Part shown: in pieces, positions 37,401 through 45,500 of the stretch
Layout: each line of letters begins with the position of its first letter
How positions within the stretch are numbered: position 1 is the first letter of the stretch
DNA from: Diphasiastrum complanatum
Taxonomy: Eukaryota > Streptophyta > Lycopodiopsida > Lycopodiales > Lycopodiaceae
NCBI GenBank assembly: GCA_029204225.1
Contig: CM055101.1
Span: forward strand, 46,053,906-46,117,905
Direction: 5' to 3'
Length of the DNA stretch: 64,000 nt
Translations under genes and position numbers: made by a program
The notes under the pieces: model-generated
Told to the model about the DNA's origin: nothing
Seen by the model: the letters and a program-made list of their open reading frames with translations, nothing else
Database searches by the model: none

Positions 37401-39488
37401 TGCCATTGGACAGGCGGGTTTCAGACCGGGATATACTACATCGGATCATATCTTCACTTTGAGGTCCATCATTGAGGAGGCTAAGGCCAAGAGGGAGCGC
37501 GTATACTGCTGCTTTGTGGATTTCCGCAAGGCATTTGACTCCGTGCCTAGGCATTTATTGATACAGAGACTTCATGATCGGGGCTTTCAGGAGGATACTA
37601 TACAGGCGGTAGTAGCATTGTACAAGCGAGTTATTGGCAAGGTCCGACTATCAGGAGTTATTTCACCGGAGGTGGTCAGTACTATTGGTGTCAAACAGGG
37701 ATGTCCACTCTCTCCTACACTTTTTGGTCTTTACATTGACGAGCTAGAGCATGTTATACAAAGTGATGGAGGGGAGGGTTGTACATTGGGCGACCTCATT
37801 ATTGCTATTCTCCTTTATGCTGGTGATGTGGTTTTGCTTTCACGGACGAGAGAGGGCTTGCAGCGACACTTAGATGCTCTTCTTTCTTTCTGCACACGGT
37901 GGGGTTTGTCGGTGAATGTGGCCAAAACTAAGGTTATGGTGCTCAACACCTCTAGGTCTTTCATGATGCGGCAAGAGCTTCTATGGGATGGTCATCCCCT
38001 AGAGGTTGTTGATTCCTATACATATCTAGGAGTACTATTCTCGGGGCCTACGTTCAACATGAGACACGCAGCTATTTCACGGGTACAGAAAGGCTATGCC
38101 TCACTGATAGATTTGGAGAGACTATGTTTCCGCTCACACATCAGAGATGCGACTAGTAAGTGTCGGCTCTTTGACACTATGGTTGTGCCCTCAGCTATGT
38201 ATGCTTCCGAGACATGGAGTACGGGTCTGACAGCTACTGATTGGGCATATATCTCCCGGCTCCAGATTCATTTGCTCTCACGGATGATACGGGCTAAGCC
38301 CTCAATACCACACCAGATTATCTTGGCAGAGTTCGCGGTCCCCCCCATTCAGATTGAGGCCTTATTCCATATTGTGACGTTCATACAGAGGGTAGAGGAT
38401 CTTCAGGACGGGGGTACACATTATGTAGTTGCAGCTTTATCTTCATCCCGGCGCCTACACTCAGAGGGACACCTTTTCTCATGGTACTCCCAGGCTTGCC
38501 GTCTCCTCTCCACATTGGGTATCCAGATTAGTGATCTACCTGCGAGCACCCACTAGTACATCAGAGGCCTCCTTTACAGATCATATCTTCATACCACTTG
38601 GCAGGGCCCATTGGGGACCAAGAGTGAATTTTATCGTACACACTTTCTATCTCTTGATCCGGCTGGCTGCCCCATAGTATCTGGTTATTTGCTGAGGAGT
38701 ATATCACATAGTCTGCGGATAGCGATGGGTTAGTTTCGGGTTTTTTCACATCAGCTGGCTATCGAGACTGGCAGATACAGTGGCACCCCACGAGAGGACT
38801 GGCTCTGTAGTATGTGTGTTATGCATGAGACTGAGGACGAGTCACATTTCCTCTTCAGATGTCCAGCCTACTATGAGATACGGGGGCGGTACTACTGCTT
38901 GTTCAGAGAGCACCCAGTTACACTTTCTACCTTGATATCTTATGAGGACCCTAGATGTGTCGCACTTATGATCCGAGAGATGTCAGACCTGAGGAGGAGG
39001 AGACTAGATGGTACACATTCCCTGACACAGCTGAGCATTGATGAGTGCATATCCCGTCGGAGACAGAGATCCGAGGTACCCATAGGCGGCGACTCAGATG
39101 GAGAGGCCGAGATTCCCGACTCCTTCGTACACCGGCATCAGAGACCATGTCGACGGCCAGAGAGACAGTCAGTTATTAGATCACAGCCCAGAGCGCCACG
39201 GCAGCAGAGACGACACCGACGGCCTATCCGGCGACAGAGGTCCAGGGCACATCTAATCACACCCTCACAGCATACCATCCACCATTTCTTTCATGCTGAT
39301 GGGCATCGTGATATATGATTCCAGGCTATTGGATCCTGACTGGGCCAGCTGTCTCTATGCATTGTATTTGCAGTTATTTAGTTTTTATAGATGATTGAGC
39401 TTTAAGCTCCTATGTGCACACTTGACATGTACCTTTTCTTAGTCCTATGTACCTTAGGGTATTCAAGGACATTAATAAAATCTTTCTT

Positions 39489-39536
<48 letters not shown>

Positions 39537-42500
39537 TTAAGCATTCTCTTTCCTGCTTTTCTAAACTAGTTTCTTGCTTATGTGCTGCTTTTCTAGCTTA
39601 GCAATTGATCTATCATGAATCAATTCATAACTTGGTATCAGAGCACTTTCCTTGGCGGAAGGCTGGCGCATAAGCTTACCTTTACAGCCTACAGATCTAT
39701 TTTTTTGCAGGTTTTTGTTGTCGTTTGGAGAAGGACCAGTGTTACATACCTATGTAACTAGCAGTACTTCAATAACTCCTATGTGCCCATTTAGTGTCTA
39801 GGGGGCTAAATGGCGAGTCACCCTTGGATAAGGGGTACCCCTAGATTAAGGTTAGGCGCCTTTGGATCAAGGTACTTGTGTCCTTGGATAAGGGCATGTA
39901 GGTGTTTATGCCTTGGATGGAGGTATGGAACCTAGTGAGGTGTTAGGAGGACCTTACCATGGGTATTGGTCATTTTCCTAAACCTTGGGCCTCAACCTTG
40001 AGCCATGATCACATAATAGGCCTTGGGCCAAAGTTAGCCATCACATAAGGGTCACGGGGAACTAGTAGGAGGGCGCACCTACTAGGGTCCCTTGATGCCC
40101 CTAAAGAACCCAAGAAGTCATAACTAAAAACCATAAGTTATGGAAGGTGTCTTTTGACATTCCACTAACTTGTGAGCCTCTTGGCCTTTCATTTGCCTCC
40201 CCTTTTCTCATTGGCTTGTGTGGACATTCCATAGTGCTTTGGAGTGAGTCATTGGCCATCTATAAGAGAGGGAGAGGGCGCCCAAATGAAGGGAGATTTC
40301 TTGTGTTGTGGCTTGCTTCTATTCTCTAGTGGATTGCTAGTGTGTAGAGAGCATAGATTTGGCTTGCTTGCTCTTGAGAGGATTACCATCTTTGGTATGG
40401 GACTTAGATGGGGGTAGGATCTTGAGCATGCTTGTGATTGTGATGGTAGTGATTGTGGTTTAGCAAGGGGGTGCTAGATAGGGCTTGCTTATGCATGGTA
40501 AATTCTTGAGGCCATCTTGTTTGTCTACTTTTGGAAGGATCTTAGGAGCATTGGAGGAGAGGCACATTGGAGGGCTTTTGGAGACATTGGTAGACATCAA
40601 CTCAAAGGCTTGGTGGGCTGCTCTTCCTAGTTGTAAAAACCAGCGCCCGTTTTTAGTAGGTTTTTCGTTGTCATTTGGAGGACCAGCGCCCATTTTCAGT
40701 CGGTCTATCGCCTATTTCTAGCAATTTCCAGCGCCCATTTCTGCCCATTTCCAGCCATTTCCAACACCCATTTTTCTCCCGTCATTTGCCTATTTTCAAA
40801 CTTTTTTGTTGCAGATCCAGCTCCCATCTACATCTTCTGTTAGCGCCTATTTCTGGCCATATTTTCTAACCATTACCTCTTCTACATCGGTGACAGTTTT
40901 CAGCGTTTCTGCAGGCTTTTCATTGGCGGCGTGGATACTTCTCTTCAGCCATCATTATCGTGCCTTACTCACACATCGGAGGTATTTTCCAACATTGCTT
41001 TTCAATGTTTACGGGATTATTTCTTTCTATGTTTTATGTCGTATTTTCCAGCTTTCTTTTTCCTTTGATATTCATGTCTTGAGTGAGTCCTTTGTGTGTT
41101 CTTTTGCCTTACCCATTGTGGCGACTTATGTCCTCTCCTTCAGTATGTCCATTGTTCATGCATTGTGCCTCCTTTCTTATGAGTATATGCCCTTCTCCTC
41201 TTTCTTGGCTATCTATCCTCGTGAGTTTCTGATTCTTTTTTTACCTTATCACTACTTTGTTGACAGCTACCCCCTCGCCATCTACTAGTGAGCCTCCTCA
41301 GGAAGCATTACAGGATCACATTCAAGAGGCCATTGAGAGTGCTATTTCCGGGATTTCTTCTCGTTTGGATGTTGTCATGACTGGCTTTGCCTCTCTACAA
41401 TCACAGATTGACTCCTTGTAGTCTCATGGCCCTGGCAAGGCCCCCATGACACCTACTTCTGGAGCTCCTTCATTGCACTCCCCTTTGGTAGTCCTTTTAG
41501 TAGTCCTATTCTTCCTACTACTTCACCTCCTGGGTTTTTCCCATTTCCACATCTTGCGGGTCCTGAGCCTCACTTTGCTCGTGACTTCCGTGATAGGATC
41601 CAACTTACTACCTATTTTGGTTCCTCTGGTGGGAAGCTGTTAGAGAATTGGTTTGCTAAGTTGGAAACATACTTTTTGATGTATCCCAAGACTGACGTCT
41701 AGAAGATCCAGTTAGCTGCCCTACACTTGGATGGACGAGCTACTACTTGGTGGCGCGTCTTTGGTATTGAGCCTGACCAACAGGGGATGCATTTGTAGAC
41801 TGCTTTTTGCCGTGACCTCCGCTATGCTATTATTGATCCTCAGTGTTTGAGCATCAACCCGGTATTTTCCGTAGCCTCAATCAGCCTAGTGATTTAGCTC
41901 TCTATACAGATCAGTTTACGGAGTTGTCCTATCTCTTTATGGACTTATAGCCTACTGAGCTTATTTCCCGCTATATAGTTGGACTTCGGAGTCCACTACG
42001 CTATGATGTTGCATCTTTTTGACCTCTTTGACTTTCTGATGCTGTATCACTTGCTACTACATTACTGTCACATGTACTTTGAATCCCTTTGCCCAATGTA
42101 ATTATTAAATTGTAAATGGCTAAGTCACCGGCCTGTGGAGACAATTGTAAATTGCAATGTAAATATCTGTTATAGTGACTAAATCCGAGATGGCCAAGGG
42201 GGTATTGGGTCTCATGAGAGTCTGCTGGACTAACCTCCTAAAAAGTAGGAAGGGTTGACTGGTCACCGTGACACGTGTCACATGCTCACTGGGACACTTG
42301 GTCCAGTGCATGAGTGACACTTGTCAAACGGTCAATGGACGGGTCAACAGGACATGTGTCATATGCTCATTGGGACACTTGGTCCAATGCATGAGTGACA
42401 CGTGTCAGACTGTCCACCTACTAGCTTGCCTATGTGTCAGGGTACTGCCAAGTGGCAAGTGTCGGCTGTGCATGGAGTTTGCCATGTGTGGACGTTAGGA

Positions 42501-45500
42501 TGTGTCAGGGTTAAGGGGTGCTTGAGGGGATATAGGGTGAGCCTTGTCAGGCATTCCTCATTATGATTATGATTATGGTATTCCTAGGCAGCTTTGGTTG
42601 GGAGGAGACTTGCAGCAGAGCTCTCATGTTTGCTTGTCGATCTATGTACATTTGCTTGAGATTAATAAAGTGACGGATTTGTTGGGTAATTCTATGTATT
42701 TACTTAGGGTTTGTGAGCTTGTGTGCAACAATTACAGCGTAAGTATCATGAGACTTCTTTTTCTTCTCGTCATCCTCGTTCTACTAGCATACCTGGCCCT
42801 TCTACTTCTGTTGTTTATTCTCCTACCTCGTTTTCTGTTATACCTTCTTCTTCATCACGCCCTTCTATACCTAAACCTGCTTTTGTTTGTCGTTACACTG
42901 CTACAGAGTTTGCTGAGATTCAGCAAAAGCGTCCTTGCTTTCGTTGTAAGAATCCTGATCACCTTGCCCTTGATTGTTGTCAACCTCCTTCTGCTCCTAT
43001 TGTTTTCTATCATGAGGGCGTTGATGCCGATGAGTATGATATTTATATCCAGATCCTTGATGAGCCTGACCCTGCTTTTGAGGCTCGTACTGAGACACTT
43101 CCCACTACTTGTCATGCTCAGCTTGCTTATGCTACTTGGGCCGAGCGTCCTGGTCCTTGCTCTATTCGGTTAAGTGTGCGTATTATTGGGCGAGAGTATA
43201 TTGCGTTTGTCGACATGGGCATTACTCATTCTTTTATCAGCAGTTATATCTCTAGTTGGGGGACCCGTGAGTTACGGACTCGGCTCATTACATTCGCCGC
43301 GTCCATTTACATTTACTTTACTTTATGCATAAGCAGGCCTTGGGCCCTTTTTTATTCATTTGTGACACTTAGACTATATGGTTGGCATTTGGCCTTACTA
43401 CTCATTATTAGGCCATTTGGACATATTACTGGAGAGTGGGGGCCTTCTTGGAGGGCGCACTATTTTCCCTCCCAGTTGGGCCCTAGCCACCGGAAGCTTC
43501 CTTTTAGGGCTGCCTCTTGGCTATAAGTAGGGAAACTGTGTCATTTGTTATTCAGCTGATGATATTAATCTCTCTCTTTCCTGCTTTCTAGGGTTAAGTC
43601 TTGCTTATGTGCTGCTTTCATAGCTTAAGTCTTGCTTATGTGATGCTTTCATAGCTTAGCTCTAGATCAACTGTGACTCTATTCGTAACTTGGTATCATA
43701 GCACTTTCCTGATTGCTGAATTTCAGATCTGATTTTTTGATTGGGTGCCCATTTTCCTTGCTGATTTTTCTCTCTTTGCTGAGGGCTTTCGTCTCTTTGC
43801 TTTAGCAACATTCAGCACAGTTTGGAGGACCAGCTCCCATCAAAGCATTTTCCTTGGCGGAGCTTTAGCAGATAGTTAGCGGAAGTACTTTCGCTAAATT
43901 TGGCGGGCTGGAAATTTTTTTGTTTTTTTGTTTTTTTTTTTGGCAGATTATTTCCGGCGCCCAAGTTCCAACCCTCTATCACCCATTTCCAGCTTGTTTG
44001 CAGGCTCTCCAGCGCCCAATTCACTCATCTCTTTTGTCCGTTCCTCCTTCCATTTTCAGCCCTCTTTTCACTTTTGTTTGTAGGCTGTCCAGCCGCTTCA
44101 TACTTGTCACTTATCGTCTGTTTTTGTCTCTGTTTGCAGCCATTTTTCACCAAAATGCAATTTTTTTTTTTTTTTTGTAGAGTTGCCAATATGGGTATCA
44201 TGTGAAAGGATATCAAAAAAGCAATTGTTATGCAGATTTGTTGCTTGGTTTCAGATGGCTGCAGGCTACATTGATTAGAAATCTGGACATCAGTAGATGG
44301 TTTAAGAAAACTGGCTGCATTTTCATATGGTTTCAGAAATTTGGACATCAGTAGATGGTTTCAGCTATTCCACAAGAAGTATACAATTCCCGCCAGTCTA
44401 AGGAAGGCTCCTTCTAACTCTTTCTATTGTTTTGTAACAGAAAACGGAATCAGTAGATCTGCAAACCATTGGCATCAGAACACCATTTCAAAACTGATTT
44501 CTGATATCTATTGGAAAAGCATGTCCACCATTCAATTACGGTTTAGTTAGTATTAAACTCAAAAAAAGAAAAATTGGCCATTACTCCTTTTTCCACCAAA
44601 AAAAAAAAAAAAAATAGCGATCCGGGTCGCGGATCGCTGACGTTCCGGTCGCACGATCCGAAACGTTTTTGCAGCGGATCGTGATCCGCTGCAACTCAGC
44701 AAGCTTCAATGTTCAGGAAGTTACTATTTGTAATCTCTAGGTTCAATATGAGGAGTTGAATATGTGAACACTCCAGAAGGGAAGGGACACCCATAGCTGG
44801 GTTCATAAAATACATTGTAGATGATTGTGTCTCACAATGTTTTCCAGGAGAGGCACTACTGATTGCTACTTTAGAGTTGCTTGTACAGGAGAGTAAGATA
44901 CACTTCTTTTTGACCACGTAATTTTCTGTTCTTATAAGTTGTTTGGACTCCGGATGCTACTCAATCAATTGCACATGCTTTTTGTTTCAGCAATGCTATA
45001 TACCATTCTAACAGTATAAGGATCTGAACATAGGCAACACAGTTGCCCCTTTGGTGCCATAAATAAAATCACCATAAAACTGCATTTTTTGAACGGCCAC
45101 ACATATTATCTGACTTTCTTTTTTATCTGAATCTTGCATGTCCTCTCCCGCGCATTTTATTCTCTGCTGTTGGTTAATGTCACCTCAAGGCTCTACGATG
45201 ATTGCACTTGTTTTTGAAATTCACAAAATGAATAAAGAGTACCACTCTTATTGCGGGCTTTGTTTAAGGCTGGTATCTGGAGACCAGATGAGATAATCCC
45301 AGAAGTCATATTTGGTCCCAATATACAGATTGTTTGTATTAATGGTGGGAAGTTGCTCATCAGAAGAGTTTCATGATGTCCCTAGTTTGGCTGACCAGGG
45401 GATTAACTTGGGCCATCAACTCAAACATGGTCTTAGCTTTTGTAATCCTTGGACTATTTTTTAGAAGTCTTGGAGTTAAAGTATGCCTTTATTAACTGAT

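Larger units (their letters stand above)
34457..39530 (+). mobile_element. Near full-length LINE with (CT)n tail
   Basis: About 5.1 kb: a GC-rich 5' region with two poly-C runs (near 34459 and 34598), ORF1 (34629-35664, broken), ORF2 (35716-38556, extending in frame to 39318), a 3' UTR and a terminus ATTAATAAAATCTTTCTTTC running into (CT)n. ORF2 has an AP-type endonuclease, RT and a C-terminal zinc finger, as in plant L1-like elements. It inserted in the (CT)n tail of another LINE copy, same orientation. Confidence 0.88.
33520..44190 (+). mobile_element. Gag-only Ty3/gypsy-like element with LINE-split 5' LTR
   Basis: Order: 5' LTR part 1 (33520-33883), inserted LINE stack (to 39530), 5' LTR part 2 (39531-39632), primer-binding site, leader with a solo LTR, decayed gag and start of protease (41270-43269, with another solo LTR), 3' LTR (43270-43690), then again a primer-binding-like site and leader to about 44190. 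There is no RT or integrase, so it is non-autonomous. The trailing second leader suggests a tandem copy formed by unequal recombination. Confidence 0.75.

Noticed and set aside
39633-39646. TGGTATCAGAGC words as tRNA gene remnants
   Set aside because: They occur only directly after LTR ends, as primer-binding sites, without A or B boxes.
40806-41288. 160-residue hydrophobic frame resembling a membrane protein
   Set aside because: It lies in the repetitive T-rich leader of a retroelement, has no recognisable family, and its composition alone explains the hydrophobicity.
42544-43173. 209-residue hydrophobic frame
   Set aside because: It overlaps gag-nucleocapsid (42723-43269), which has a perfect zinc knuckle in another frame; the hydrophobic reading is a T-rich shadow.
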